NCBI GenBank assembly: GCA_000403255.2
Contig: KE159582.1
Coordinates: 1 to 64,000 of the forward strand
Direction: 5' to 3'
DNA length: 64,000 nt
Source of the DNA: Lachnospiraceae bacterium 3-1
GTDB lineage: Bacteria > Bacillota > Clostridia > Lachnospirales > Lachnospiraceae
The notes below the pieces were generated by a model. The model saw nothing but the letters and a program-made list of their open reading frames with translations. It was not told the DNA's origin and did not search any database. Shown piece by piece: positions 1 to 7,956 of the stretch; position 1 is the first letter of the stretch, and each line of letters starts with the position of its first letter. Position numbers and translations under genes: made by a program.

Positions 1-7
1 GGGGAGA

Positions 8-1984
8 CTGTCCGAAAACTCGGATAATTTAACCTAAAGAAATAAAGATTGATACGCTCTTGTGAGTGTTCAATATAAATTAAAATTGTACATTGAAAAC
101 TGAATAAAGTACACAGAAAATCATGCATCTATGGCTCAAATATAGTATAATGGAAGCTGAGAAAAATTTATTCCGGGGTGAATTGAAATGCCGTATGTTT
201 CAGGTTTTAACAGGGATCAGCTGATGTATTGTTCATGGGATGCATTTGTAGATAAAGAAAGTATTGCAAGGATCATTGATGCGTTTGTAAATCATCTTGA
301 TATAGAAAAGTACGGTGTAAAACCTGTAGCAGCAGAAGGCCGTCCATCTTACGATCCTAAAAGCCTTTATAAGGTTTATATTTATGGAAGCAGAAAGGGT
401 ATCCGCTCCTCACGAAAACTGGCAGAAAGCTGTAAAGTAAATCTTGAAGTGAAATGGATGACCGGCGGTGTGGAACCTGATTTTCGTACCATTGCAGATT
501 TCAGGAAAGACAACATAGACAGCCTGAAAGAAATTTTTCATGAATTCAACCGGCGGATTTCCAGTGCAGTGGAATGGGGATTTGCTTCTGTTGACGGGAC
601 AAAGATTCAGGCGAATAATGCAAAGGATAACAACTTCACCAAAAATAAGCTGGATGACAGGATCAAATGGCTGAATGGCCATACAGATGAATATCTGCGG
701 ATTCTGAATGAAATGGATGAGCAGGAAGAAGCAGATGGAATTCCTGGGGAACTGACAAGAGAAAGTCTTGAGACTAAGTTAAAAGAGGCACGGGAGAGAC
801 TTGCCAGATATGAAGGTTATCAGAAACTGATGGAAGAAACGGGGGCATCCCAGCTTTCCATTACAGACGCAGACGCAAGGCTCATGAAAAATAAAAATGG
901 TTTTGCAGTAGCATATAACCCACAGACGGCGGTAGATTCTGAAACGCATCTGATTCGTGACTTTCAGATGACCAATCAGGTAACTGACCATGGATTACTG
1001 GGAAGTGCCATGCAGGGAATAAAGGATTCCGATCCGGAAAAAATCATAGAAGCAGTGGCTGATAAAGGTTATGAAGCTACGGAAGATATGGCAGAGTGTC
1101 TGGAAAAGGGTATTATCCCACATGTCATAGCGGATGATGGAAAAGATGGTTACGAAATAGAAATACCTTATGAAGAAGCAGAAGCTGATACTGCCGGCAC
1201 GGCTCCTGAAGAACTGAAAAAAGCACTGCACGCAGGCAGGATTCCGGAAGCTTATGCAGAAGTGATACAGGATATGAGGGTGGAAACAGTCCGGCGTAAA
1301 GTGGTGGATGAAAAACAGGAAAACAGCAGCGTGTATGGAAGCCCTGAGGAAATGCTGGAAAAGGCAAAAGAAGGTTATTTTGTTAGAGATCCTGAGAGAA
1401 ACATGGTATACTGTCCGGCAGGAGAAATCCTGAGACAGAAAAGTATAAAGAAAAACGGGAACATCCGCTATTCTAATAAAAATGCCTGCAGGCACTGTCC
1501 AAGGCGTAATAAGTGTTATAAGGGAAAAGGTGAATGGAAAGAGACTGACTTTAGCAAAGACCAGCTGATAAAACCCTGTAAGGACTGGCTAAAGGCAGAA
1601 GGAAAGAAGCCAGAAGAAACGAAAGCCAATGAAAAATGGCATTATGAAAAAAGAAAGGTTGTAAAGTTTTTTCTGAAACCAAACAAGGAAAAGATGCGCC
1701 AAAGAATGTGTTTATCGGAGCATCCGTTTGGGACAATAAAACGAGCGATGGGAGCCACTTATTTCCTACTGAGGGGGATGCGAAAAGTGGCTGGAGAGTT
1801 TGCGCTCTTCTGTCTGGGGTATAATCTTGAACGGGCGAAAAATCTTCTTGGATTTCAAAAAATGATGGAATTGATGGAACAGGCATAAGCCTCTTTCTTT
1901 ATACTGTGTATTTTATTCAGTTTTCAATGTCACAGAAGAAGGAAAGGGGCTAAATTTATGCCTAAAAATCTAGTTTTCGGACAG
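8..1984 (+). mobile_element. IS1182-family insertion sequence, complete
   Basis: A perfect 13-bp terminal inverted repeat is visible: ctgtccgaaaact at 8-20 and its reverse complement at 1972-1984. It encloses one transposase gene. No clear target duplication is seen; the left flank is G-rich (1-4) and the right flank carries eight Gs (1988-1995), so the target may have been a G run. Base composition is far more AT-rich than the phage genes to the right, which fits recent arrival. The insertion lies 20 bp upstream of the DUF4314 gene and separates it from whatever preceded it. Confidence 0.9.
188..1888 (+). CDS. IS1182-family DDE transposase
   Basis: A 566-residue protein with the organisation of IS1182-type (IS5-superfamily-like) transposases. 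An N-terminal helical DUF772-type DNA-binding region (about 20-110) is followed by a DDE catalytic core. Candidate acidic residues are the Asp in SVDGTKIQANNAK (about residue 137), the Asp in AVADKGYEA (about 292) and the Glu in SEHPFGTIKRAMG near 515. A cysteine cluster CRHCPRRNKC (about 436-445) is typical of the family. It catalyses cut-and-paste movement of its own IS. A TATAAT-like -10 box lies near 145-150 and a GGGGTG ribosome-binding site precedes the ATG. The reading frame is full length, so the element is probably active. Confidence 0.93.
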   Translation: MPYVSGFNRDQLMYCSWDAFVDKESIARIIDAFVNHLDIEKYGVKPVAAEGRPSYDPKSLYKVYIYGSRKGIRSSRKLAESCKVNLEVKWMTGGVEPDFRTIADFRKDNIDSLKEIFHEFNRRISSAVEWGFASVDGTKIQANNAKDNNFTKNKLDDRIKWLNGHTDEYLRILNEMDEQEEADGIPGELTRESLETKLKEARERLARYEGYQKLMEETGASQLSITDADARLMKNKNGFAVAYNPQTAVDSETHLIRDFQMTNQVTDHGLLGSAMQGIKDSDPEKIIEAVADKGYEATEDMAECLEKGIIPHVIADDGKDGYEIEIPYEEAEADTAGTAPEELKKALHAGRIPEAYAEVIQDMRVETVRRKVVDEKQENSSVYGSPEEMLEKAKEGYFVRDPERNMVYCPAGEILRQKSIKKNGNIRYSNKNACRHCPRRNKCYKGKGEWKETDFSKDQLIKPCKDWLKAEGKKPEETKANEKWHYEKRKVVKFFLKPNKEKMRQRMCLSEHPFGTIKRAMGATYFLLRGMRKVAGEFALFCLGYNLERAKNLLGFQKMMELMEQA

Positions 1985-2004
1985 GCTGGGGGGGGCGGCA
2001 GACG

Positions 2005-2223
2005 ATGAAATTTCCGAGTAAAGAAATTGTGGAGCGCGTCCGCAGGGAGTACCCTGCGGGGACGCGGGTGGCTTTGGTCAGGATGGAAGACTGCCAGGCT
2101 CCGCCAGCCGGGACGGAGGGCGTGGTGGAAGGTGTGGACGACACGGCTTCTTTGATGGTCCGCTGGAACAACGGTTCGCACCTCCATGTGATCTACGGCG
2201 AGGACGAAGTCCGCAAAATATAG
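2005..2223 (+). CDS. DUF4314 family small protein
   Basis: A 72-residue protein beginning MKFPSKEIVERVRREYPAG and containing the repeated G-x-V-x-x-V-D-D pattern and MVRWNNGS-LHVIYGED ending typical of DUF4314, a small beta-barrel-like domain of unknown function common in clostridial phages and plasmids. It starts 20 bp after the IS right end, so its native promoter may have been lost. A GGGGGCGG stretch could act as a weak ribosome-binding site. It is followed by copy 1 of the repeated promoter module and the amidoligase gene. Confidence 0.75.
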   Translation: MKFPSKEIVERVRREYPAGTRVALVRMEDCQAPPAGTEGVVEGVDDTASLMVRWNNGSHLHVIYGEDEVRKI

Positions 2224-2234
2224 TGGGAGGAACC

Positions 2235-2363
2235 CATAAACTACACAAAATACGGCATCAAACCTTGTGTACTTTATGCCCGTAATTGACTTGCTATTAT
2301 CCCCTTTTAGAGCGAATATGTGTACTACCGAAAGGGAAAACACACAAAACGGAGGTAAAAGGA
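2235..2363 (+). promoter_or_regulatory. Repeated promoter/inverted-repeat module, copy 1
   Basis: Inverted repeat cataaactacacaa (2235-2248) and ttgtgtactttatg (2265-2278), 13 of 14 positions paired, lies 12 bp upstream of TTGCTA (2291-2296). A 17-bp spacer and GAATAT (2314-2319) follow, then the leader gtgtactaccgaaaggg and a GGAGG ribosome-binding site for the amidoligase ATG at 2364. The same layout recurs in front of other cargo genes in this prophage. I read it as a sigma-70-like promoter with an upstream operator or activator site; an RNA function of the palindrome is unlikely because it lies upstream of the predicted start site. Confidence 0.7.
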
Positions 2364-2722
2364 ATGAACGAAAAAATGGCAAGGCAGATAGCGGAAGCAA
2401 AGAAACAGACCATCGGGGTGGAGATAGAGATGAACGGCATCACGAGGAGCAGGGCGGCAAAAGCAGCAGCGGAGTTTTTCGGGACCGGGCGGTACAAGGA
2501 CACGGCGGCACGGAACGGATACTGTACCTGGAGCGCCTGGGACGCGGACGGCAGGGAATGGAAATTCCAGAGGGACGTCAGCATCGCGGGGCCGGACAGC
2601 GAAAAATGCGAGCTGGTAACGCCAATCCTCACCTACGCGGACATTGAAACCCTGCAGGAGCTTGTCCGGCAGCTCCGGCACGCCGGCGCGAAGAGCGACG
2701 CGGGGAGGGGCTGCGGGGTCCA
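2364..2722 (+). pseudogene. Putative amidoligase, 5' part (split by RIT element)
   Basis: The N-terminal 119 codons of an amidoligase-fold (ATP-grasp/glutamine-synthetase-like, PF12224) enzyme, containing QTIGVEIEMNGITRSRAA, the conserved start of this family with metal-binding Glu residues, and ending at GCGVH. The reading continues into foreign DNA (YASSRVIRKIYA, stop at 2762). The family is predicted to form amide bonds between an amino group and a glutamate-type carboxylate; no substrate can be deduced here. Joining 2722 to 6199 restores the family motif GCGVHIHIGAKGH and an uninterrupted 313-residue protein. A ribosome-binding site ggaggt lies 8 nt before the ATG. Confidence 0.82.
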
Positions 2723-2754
2723 TTATGCATCGTCCAGAGTTATAAGAAAGATTT
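2721..2754. repeat. RIT element left terminal inverted repeat
   Basis: The 34-nt stretch beginning cattatgcatcg and ending aagaaagattt matches, as reverse complement, 6135-6168 at about 29 of 34 positions. It overlaps the last two bases of the left GGTCCA. It is presumably the recombinase binding region at the element end. Confidence 0.8.
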
Positions 2755-2877
2755 ATGCATAACCTTTGATTTTACAAGGATTCCCGCCACATTATCAGAC
2801 TTGTAAACTTTCCATAACATCCTACAATATATCTCACAGGCAGAAGCCTGAATATATTTGTAGGAGAACTCATCAGT

Positions 2878-4089
2878 ATGAATGCATCATTTGAGAACCT
2901 GACAGGGGCAGTCGACCAACTGCTCCATACGCTGCAGTATGACGGGCATACAATAGCGGCATACCATCGGTTTTGGAACCGTTTATCTGAATTCATGGAA
3001 CAGGAAGGGATTCACGAATTCAGCAGGGAATGCGGGGAACGGTATTTTTACCAGACTTACGGCATCACGCTAAGTGAACCATCCAAAGCCTGCCCGAGGG
3101 ATTCCCGCCACTGCCACCGTGCCATCACGGTACTCCTGGAGTACCAGGCAAGCGGCACCATTTACAGGCGGAGGCTGGGCAAAGACCATTCTTTCAGCCA
3201 GGCTTTCCAGCCGGCAATCGGGGAATTCATGGATTCCGTCACGGAAACAATGGCAAGGACATCGCACAGACAGATAAGGTTCCGCATGGAATCCTTCCTT
3301 GGGTTCCTCGAAAGGCGCGGCTGCACCGATTTTACAAAACTTGACAGGGATACGATCCTCGCATATCGCAAGACCCGCTCCCATGTCTGCCGCACAACAC
3401 AGACCTATGACGCCTATGTTTTAAGGAAGTTCTTCGACTTCCTGTATAAGCACGGATATACTGTTGTTGATAATTCTGTCTTTGTGCCAAATGTACAGGG
3501 AAACCATAAAGGGCGCATACCATCCTTTTACACGGCAGCTGAGATAACAACGCTGCTTTCCAATGTTGACCGGGAAAACCCTGCCGGGAAACGGGATTAC
3601 GCAATCCTTCTGTTTGCCATAAGGTACGGCATGCGCGTCGGGGACATCCGGGACCTGCGGCTGTCCGACATTGACTGGAATGCGTCATCCTTTTCCTTCT
3701 GCCAGGGAAAGACCGGCACTGCAATGACCTTCCCGCTGCTGGATGATGTTGCGGCGGCGCTCGTTGACTACTTCAAAAACGGACGCCCGGAAACCTCCTG
3801 CCGGAACATTTTTGTCCGGCACAACGCCCCATACGAGGCTTTCGGGCAGGATGACAACCTTCACTATATCATCAATAAATATATGAAGATTTCAGGCTTT
3901 ACCGATTTCCACCACAGGAAAAGGGGGCTGCATTCGCTGCGGCACAGCATTGCCGGGAACATGCTGAACCAGGGCGTGCCGATGCCGACGATTTCAGAAG
4001 TCCTCGGGCACAGCTCCACTGACACTACGATGATCTATACAAAAATCGGAACCGGCCAGCTCCGGAACTGCGCATTGGAGGTGGACTGA
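2878..4089 (+). CDS. Tyrosine recombinase 1 of RIT trio (RitA-like)
   Basis: A 403-residue phage-integrase-family recombinase. N-terminal SAM-like core-binding regions are followed by the catalytic domain with the complete set of residues: Arg in YGMRVGDIRDLR (about 252), HSLRH (about 353-357), GH in EVLGHSS (about 377) and nucleophile Tyr in MIYTKI (about 386). It acts with the two downstream recombinases in strand exchange at the element ends; how labour is divided among RIT proteins is not established. Its stop shares one base with the next start (TGATG at 4087-4091), indicating translational coupling. Confidence 0.92.
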   Translation: MNASFENLTGAVDQLLHTLQYDGHTIAAYHRFWNRLSEFMEQEGIHEFSRECGERYFYQTYGITLSEPSKACPRDSRHCHRAITVLLEYQASGTIYRRRLGKDHSFSQAFQPAIGEFMDSVTETMARTSHRQIRFRMESFLGFLERRGCTDFTKLDRDTILAYRKTRSHVCRTTQTYDAYVLRKFFDFLYKHGYTVVDNSVFVPNVQGNHKGRIPSFYTAAEITTLLSNVDRENPAGKRDYAILLFAIRYGMRVGDIRDLRLSDIDWNASSFSFCQGKTGTAMTFPLLDDVAAALVDYFKNGRPETSCRNIFVRHNAPYEAFGQDDNLHYIINKYMKISGFTDFHHRKRGLHSLRHSIAGNMLNQGVPMPTISEVLGHSSTDTTMIYTKIGTGQLRNCALEVD

Positions 4090-5069
4090 TGGTGCCGTAC
4101 AACACGCCCGCTTTCTCAAGCGGGTACGCTTCCCTCCTCTATGGGTTTGTCGAGTCCAAACGGCTTGAAGGCTGCAAATATAACGGCGAGGTAAAGGAGC
4201 TGCAGAGGCTGGACCGCTATTTCCGGACGCACGGCGTCACCCCCGCAGACCATCCGGAAAAAACAGTGTACGGATGGCTTGGGAAACGCAGTTCGGAATC
4301 GGACAAGACGTTTTCAACCAGGAACAGCGTATACCGCCAGTTTTACTCCTATCTGCTGTCGCAGGGGGACGATGTGCTGCCGGTCCCTCCCAATGCAAGG
4401 GAAAAACTGAACGGGAGCGGTTTCACCCCGTATATTTTCACGCATGATGAAATGCGCCTCATATTTGATGCAGCTGACAACTGGAAAAGCCAGGGCGCGT
4501 CCTATGTCCGCTGCGCACCCCTGCTGTTCCGGCTCCTTTACGGGACGGGGCTGCGGATCAACGAAGCATTATCGCTTACAGCCGGGGACATTTCCATCCG
4601 CCAGGAGATGCTGCTGGTCCGTGAAGCAAAGAATGATAATTCCCGGCTGGTGCCGATGTCGCAGAGCCTCTCGGGACGGGTGGCAGATTACCTGTCCGCA
4701 CACGGCTATCCGGAAGGGGAGCCTGTTTTCCAGCATGACGGCGGGAAACAGTTCAGTACAAACACAGCCTACGACTGGTTCAGGCAGACGCTTTGGAAAG
4801 CCGGCATACCGCACAGGGGACGCGGGAAAGGCCCGCGCCTGCACGATGTCCGCCATACCTTCGCGGTCCATTCCCTGCAGGCGGCGGTGGAGGCCGGGAC
4901 AGACCCCAATGCCTTCCTCCCGCTCCTGTGTACTTATCTTGGACACCGGCGGCTGTCGGCAACGGAACGGTACCTGAGGCTGACAGCGGAGGCATACCCA
5001 TCCGTCATAAAGGCTATGGACGGCATCATGGATAAGATCATCCCGGAGGTGGAAAGCTATGAAGGATAA
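4089..5069 (+). CDS. Tyrosine recombinase 2 of RIT trio (RitB-like)
   Basis: A 326-residue tyrosine recombinase with catalytic Arg in YGTGLRINEALSL (about 155), HDVRH (about 252-256), GH in YLGHRRLS (about 283) and Tyr in ATERYLRL (about 294). The N-terminal half (VESKRLEGCKYNGEVKEL...) is the usual core-binding helical domain. It overlaps the preceding gene by one base and the following one by 11, so the three products are probably made in fixed proportion from one transcript. The residues needed for catalysis all appear intact. Confidence 0.92.
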   Translation: MVPYNTPAFSSGYASLLYGFVESKRLEGCKYNGEVKELQRLDRYFRTHGVTPADHPEKTVYGWLGKRSSESDKTFSTRNSVYRQFYSYLLSQGDDVLPVPPNAREKLNGSGFTPYIFTHDEMRLIFDAADNWKSQGASYVRCAPLLFRLLYGTGLRINEALSLTAGDISIRQEMLLVREAKNDNSRLVPMSQSLSGRVADYLSAHGYPEGEPVFQHDGGKQFSTNTAYDWFRQTLWKAGIPHRGRGKGPRLHDVRHTFAVHSLQAAVEAGTDPNAFLPLLCTYLGHRRLSATERYLRLTAEAYPSVIKAMDGIMDKIIPEVESYEG

Positions 5070-6081
5070 AAACCTGCAGTATTATATTTCCCGTTTCCTG
5101 ACAACCTACCTTGGCGGGGAACGCGGGCTGTCTGAGAACACATTCATTTCATACAACCATACATTCCAGCTCCTGATACCGTTTTTCCATGACAGTTTGA
5201 AAAAGCCAATCAATAAAGTGACGATGGATGAATTTACATCTGACAATATCAAAGCATTCCTGTCATCGCTTGAAGAAAAGGGATGCTCCGCATCAACCAG
5301 GAACCAGAGGCTTGCCGCAATAAAGTCGTTCTGCAGGTATGTCCAAGCCGATTCACCGCAGGACCTGTATAACATGCAGCAGATACTTGCGATCCCATCC
5401 AAGAAACAGGAAAAGCCCGCCATGCAGTACCTTACCGCAGGGCAGCTTGAGATGCTCCTTGCCAGGCCTGACAGCAGCAACAAATATGGGTTCAAAGACC
5501 TGCTCATACTGACCATCCTTTCAGATACGGGTGTGAGGGTCAGCGAACTGGTCGGCATCCGTGTATCTGACGTCCGTCTCGGAACCCCGGCTCAGATCCT
5601 CGTGCATGGAAAAGGGAACAAAAACCGGTATGTCCCCGTCAGCAGCAATACGGCGAAGCTGCTCAGCCTTTATTTCAATAATGAAGGGCTCCGGAATCCG
5701 GCACAGGCAGGGCGCTTCCTTTTCCTTAACAGGAGCGGGAACCAGTTCACAAGGGCAGGGATAACATATATCCTGCAAAAATATACATCCGAAATCCATG
5801 AGGAGTGCCCCATGGATTTCCCTGCAAAACTCACACCGCACTGCCTGAGGCATACAAAAGCCATGTTGATGCTGCAGGCCGGGCAGAACCTTATTTACAT
5901 CCGTGACCAGCTTGGGCATGAACACATAAAAACAACTGAGGTATATGCGCGGATTGACAGCAGGCAGCGTCAGGATGCACTCAAAGCGGCAAGTGAACAG
6001 ATAAAATCCCCTGACACAGCACCGATCGAATACCGGAATAACCCATCGCTTCTTGACTGGCTTAATAAATACTGCGAATGA
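5059..6081 (+). CDS. Tyrosine recombinase 3 of RIT trio (RitC-like)
   Basis: A 340-residue recombinase most like XerD/integrase in layout. The N-terminal SAM-like domain (GERGLSENTFISYNHTFQLL) is followed by the catalytic core with Arg in DTGVRVSELVG (about 158), HCLRH (about 260-264), GH in QLGHEHIKTTE (about 287) and nucleophile Tyr in VYARID (about 296). The ATG at 5059 lies inside the end of the previous gene, preceded by GGAGG at 5046-5050. It is the last gene of the element; about 50 bp separate its stop from the right inverted repeat. Confidence 0.92.
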   Translation: MKDKNLQYYISRFLTTYLGGERGLSENTFISYNHTFQLLIPFFHDSLKKPINKVTMDEFTSDNIKAFLSSLEEKGCSASTRNQRLAAIKSFCRYVQADSPQDLYNMQQILAIPSKKQEKPAMQYLTAGQLEMLLARPDSSNKYGFKDLLILTILSDTGVRVSELVGIRVSDVRLGTPAQILVHGKGNKNRYVPVSSNTAKLLSLYFNNEGLRNPAQAGRFLFLNRSGNQFTRAGITYILQKYTSEIHEECPMDFPAKLTPHCLRHTKAMLMLQAGQNLIYIRDQLGHEHIKTTEVYARIDSRQRQDALKAASEQIKSPDTAPIEYRNNPSLLDWLNKYCE

Positions 6082-6134
6082 TTATTATGGAAAGATTTTG
6101 ACAAAACAGGCTTGATAAAACGGCGGTTTTTTCA

Positions 6135-6168
6135 AAATCTTTTTTATAATTCTGAGCGATGCATAATG
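6135..6168. repeat. RIT element right terminal inverted repeat
   Basis: Reverse complement of the left repeat at 2721-2754, with the shared core cgatgcataatg at the outer end and aaatctt/ttataa blocks inward. It is followed by 24 nt not matched at the left end, then the right GGTCCA. Confidence 0.8.
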
Positions 6169-6198
6169 TACCTTATGGAAAGCTATTCATAAGGTCCA

Positions 6199-6781
6199 CA
6201 TCCACATCGGGGCGAAGGGCCACACGCCGCAGAGCCTGAGAAACCTCGCCAACATCATGGCGGGCCACGAGGGCCTGATCGCGGAAGCCCTCGACCTTGA
6301 CCGGGGCAGGATGAGCCGCTACTGCCGCACGGTGGACCCGCGCTTCCTGGAGCAGCTCAACAAAAAGAAGCCGCAGACCATGGCAGCCCTCGCGGACATC
6401 TGGTACGCAAGCCACGGCGCGGGCTACAACCGCAGCGCCCACTACAACGACAGCCGGTACCATATGCTCAACTACCACGCGACCTTCACGAAGGCCACGG
6501 TCGAGTTCCGGCTCTTCCAGTTCGACGCCCCGGCAGACGGGAAGCGGAACGGCCTCCACGCCGGGCAGCTCAAGGGGTACATCCAGTTCTGCCTCCTCCT
6601 CAGCCAGATGGCGAAGGAATTAAAGAGCGCAAGCCCGAAGCCGCAGCAGCACGAGAACCCGAAATACGCCATGAGGACCTGGCTCCTCCGGCTCGGCTTC
6701 ATCGGGGACGAATTCAAGACCGCGAGGGAGGTTCTGACCCGCCGCTTAAGCGGGGACGCATCCTTCCGCAACGGGAGATAA
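6199..6781 (+). pseudogene. Putative amidoligase, 3' part (split by RIT element)
   Basis: The C-terminal 193 codons of the interrupted amidoligase. They begin CACATCCACATCGGG (HIHIG), completing the G-x-G-x-H-x-H-x-G motif of the family. The catalytic-domain stretches ADIWYASHGAGYNRSAHYND, HATFTKATVEFRLFQFDA and the helical C-terminus are intact and no stop interrupts the frame, so the gene would work if the element left. In its present state the 3' half has no recognisable start signal, although GTG/ATG codons occur in frame (for example 6257). It is followed within 100 bp by a gamma-glutamylcyclotransferase-like gene. Confidence 0.8.
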
Positions 6782-6800
6782 ACCGCAGGGCCCAGCCTCC

Positions 6801-6840
6801 TGCCGCCTTACCCAAGCCGCAAAAAAGCGGCCTTAAGGCA
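6801..6840. other. Intergenic hairpin between amidoligase and cyclotransferase genes
   Basis: The perfect stem gccgc/gcggc (6816-6820 with 6827-6831) encloses an A6 loop, with outer pairs tgcc/ggca. It has no T run, so it is not a standard terminator. It may affect mRNA stability between the two halves of the amidoligase/cyclotransferase operon. Confidence 0.4.
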
Positions 6841-6878
6841 GTAGAAGGGTAGGCCCTTCGGAAAGGAAGGAAAACACT

Positions 6879-7550
6879 ATGGAAAAAAGATACTACATCG
6901 CATACGGCTCCAATTTAAACATCCCCCAGATGCGGATGCGCTGCCCTGGGGCGAGGATCATCGGCACTTCGGTGATTGAAGGCTACCGGCTGCTGTTCAA
7001 AGGCAGCAGGACCGGCTCCTACCTCACCATCGAGCCGCAGGAGGGCGCGCGTGTCCCCGTGGCGGCCTGGGAGGTGAGCGCGGAGAACGAGGTGGCCCTG
7101 GACCGCTACGAGGGCTTCCCAACATTTTACTACAAAAAGGAGATGGAGCTGCCGCTCAAGGGGATTAAGACCGGCAAGGTCCGCAGGCGCAGGGTGTTCG
7201 TCTACATCATGCATGAGGACCGCCCGCTGGGGCTGCCGAGCCGATCCTACATGGAGACCTGCAGACAGGGCTACCGGAGCTTCGGTTTTGACGAGGCGTT
7301 CCTGGAACGGGCATATGCCGACAGCGCGGCGGGGGAGGCGCGGGAATTTCCGGGCGGGTGGAAGGCGGGGGACGCCTGCTTCCTGGTGACGAACCGGAAG
7401 AACGGCTGCACCGGCGCATACACCGTGCGGGCGTTTGACGGGAGGTACTTCTGCCTGCAGAACAGGAATGGGAGCCAGTGCCGCGCATCCGCAGGGCGGA
7501 TGTTCCGCAGCAGGGAGGCGGCGCTTGGAAGGGAGGCAGATGCGGAATGA
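6879..7550 (+). CDS. Gamma-glutamylcyclotransferase (AIG2/GGCT) family protein
   Basis: A 223-residue protein whose first half is a GGCT-like beta-barrel. It has the substrate-loop motif YIAYGSNL near residue 7, the RMRCPGAR-IIGTSVIEGYRLLFKG stretch, and ALDRYEGFPTFYYKKEM containing the acidic catalytic Glu (about residue 80) expected in cyclotransferases. These enzymes release 5-oxoproline from gamma-glutamyl amines or peptides. Its neighbour is an amidoligase that could make such gamma-glutamyl bonds, a linkage noted before in comparative studies of amidoligases. The C-terminal third (about 150-223, GDACFLVTNRKNGCTGAYTVRAF) is an added domain I do not recognise. The stop overlaps the next start. 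Confidence 0.85.
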   Translation: MEKRYYIAYGSNLNIPQMRMRCPGARIIGTSVIEGYRLLFKGSRTGSYLTIEPQEGARVPVAAWEVSAENEVALDRYEGFPTFYYKKEMELPLKGIKTGKVRRRRVFVYIMHEDRPLGLPSRSYMETCRQGYRSFGFDEAFLERAYADSAAGEAREFPGGWKAGDACFLVTNRKNGCTGAYTVRAFDGRYFCLQNRNGSQCRASAGRMFRSREAALGREADAE

Positions 7551-7759
7551 AACACACGGACAGGAAAAAGAGGGTATGCCCCAGGTGCGGGCAGGCTTAC
7601 CGCGGGAGGCCGGCAGTCTCGCGGGAGGATGGAAGGACACCCATATGTCCTGACTGCGGAACGCGGCAGGCGCTTGAAAGCATCGGTGTGGATGAAAAGG
7701 AGCAGGATGCCATCCTTGCAGCCATCCACAGATGCGCGGAAGGGGGCGGCGAAGGATGA
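7547..7759 (+). CDS. Small zinc-ribbon protein
   Basis: A 70-residue protein with two CxxC knuckles, CPRCGQ (about 11-16) and CPDCGTRQAL (about 34-43), separated by a basic linker; this is a predicted rubredoxin-like zinc ribbon. The ATG at 7547 overlaps the cyclotransferase stop (ATGA) and follows GGGAGGCAG, indicating coupling. The C-terminal part is helical and acidic. Its function is unknown; it resembles small phage zinc-ribbon proteins found near amidoligase genes. Confidence 0.7.
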   Translation: MKHTDRKKRVCPRCGQAYRGRPAVSREDGRTPICPDCGTRQALESIGVDEKEQDAILAAIHRCAEGGGEG

Positions 7760-7956
7760 AGGCATATGGCAGGAACCTCCGGTGGATCGAGGACCACCAG
7801 TACGGGGATGAGATGCACACCGGGATCGCCATGCCCGCGTCCGGAAAAAGGCGCGGGCAGAGGCGGAGGCGCTACAAGCGGCCGTTCAAAAAGTCGGAGC
7901 GGCAGCACTCCAAACACGTGATCCGCCGGGAGCTTGGCGGGGATCAGGCGCCATAA
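7756..7956 (+). CDS. Small basic protein, paralog of the 11211 gene
   Basis: A 66-residue, strongly basic protein beginning MKAYGRNLRWIEDHQYGDEM and containing RRRRYKRPFKKSERQHSK. The ATG overlaps the zinc-ribbon stop (ATGA). The pattern M-[KR]-A-Y-G near the start and RR-[YW]-KRP-[FL]-KK near the end recurs in the protein at 11211-11375, so the two are likely paralogs. Basic character suggests nucleic-acid binding, but this is only inference. Its TAA stop is the first part of the next repeated promoter module. Confidence 0.65.
   Translation: MKAYGRNLRWIEDHQYGDEMHTGIAMPASGKRRGQRRRRYKRPFKKSERQHSKHVIRRELGGDQAP

Larger units (their letters stand above)
2723..6198 (+). mobile_element. RIT (recombinase in trio) element inserted in the amidoligase gene
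   Basis: Three overlapping tyrosine recombinase genes in the same direction, flanked by imperfect inverted repeats, match the known organisation of RIT elements. The hexamer GGTCCA occurs at both junctions (2717-2722 and 6193-6198), and exact removal of one copy plus the element rejoins the host gene in frame. The right inverted repeat ends at 6168, leaving 24 nt (6169-6192, with ttatg...cataa) before the right hexamer, so the exact right boundary is uncertain. No accessory gene is carried. Confidence 0.88.

Noticed and set aside
410-1886. Several reverse-strand open frames inside the transposase gene
   Set aside because: They lie wholly opposite a clear transposase, have no ribosome-binding sites and match no family.
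6915-7832. 305-residue reverse-strand frame opposite the cyclotransferase gene
   Set aside because: Produced by high GC codon bias; the translation is Pro/Arg/His-rich low complexity and the forward gene is well supported.
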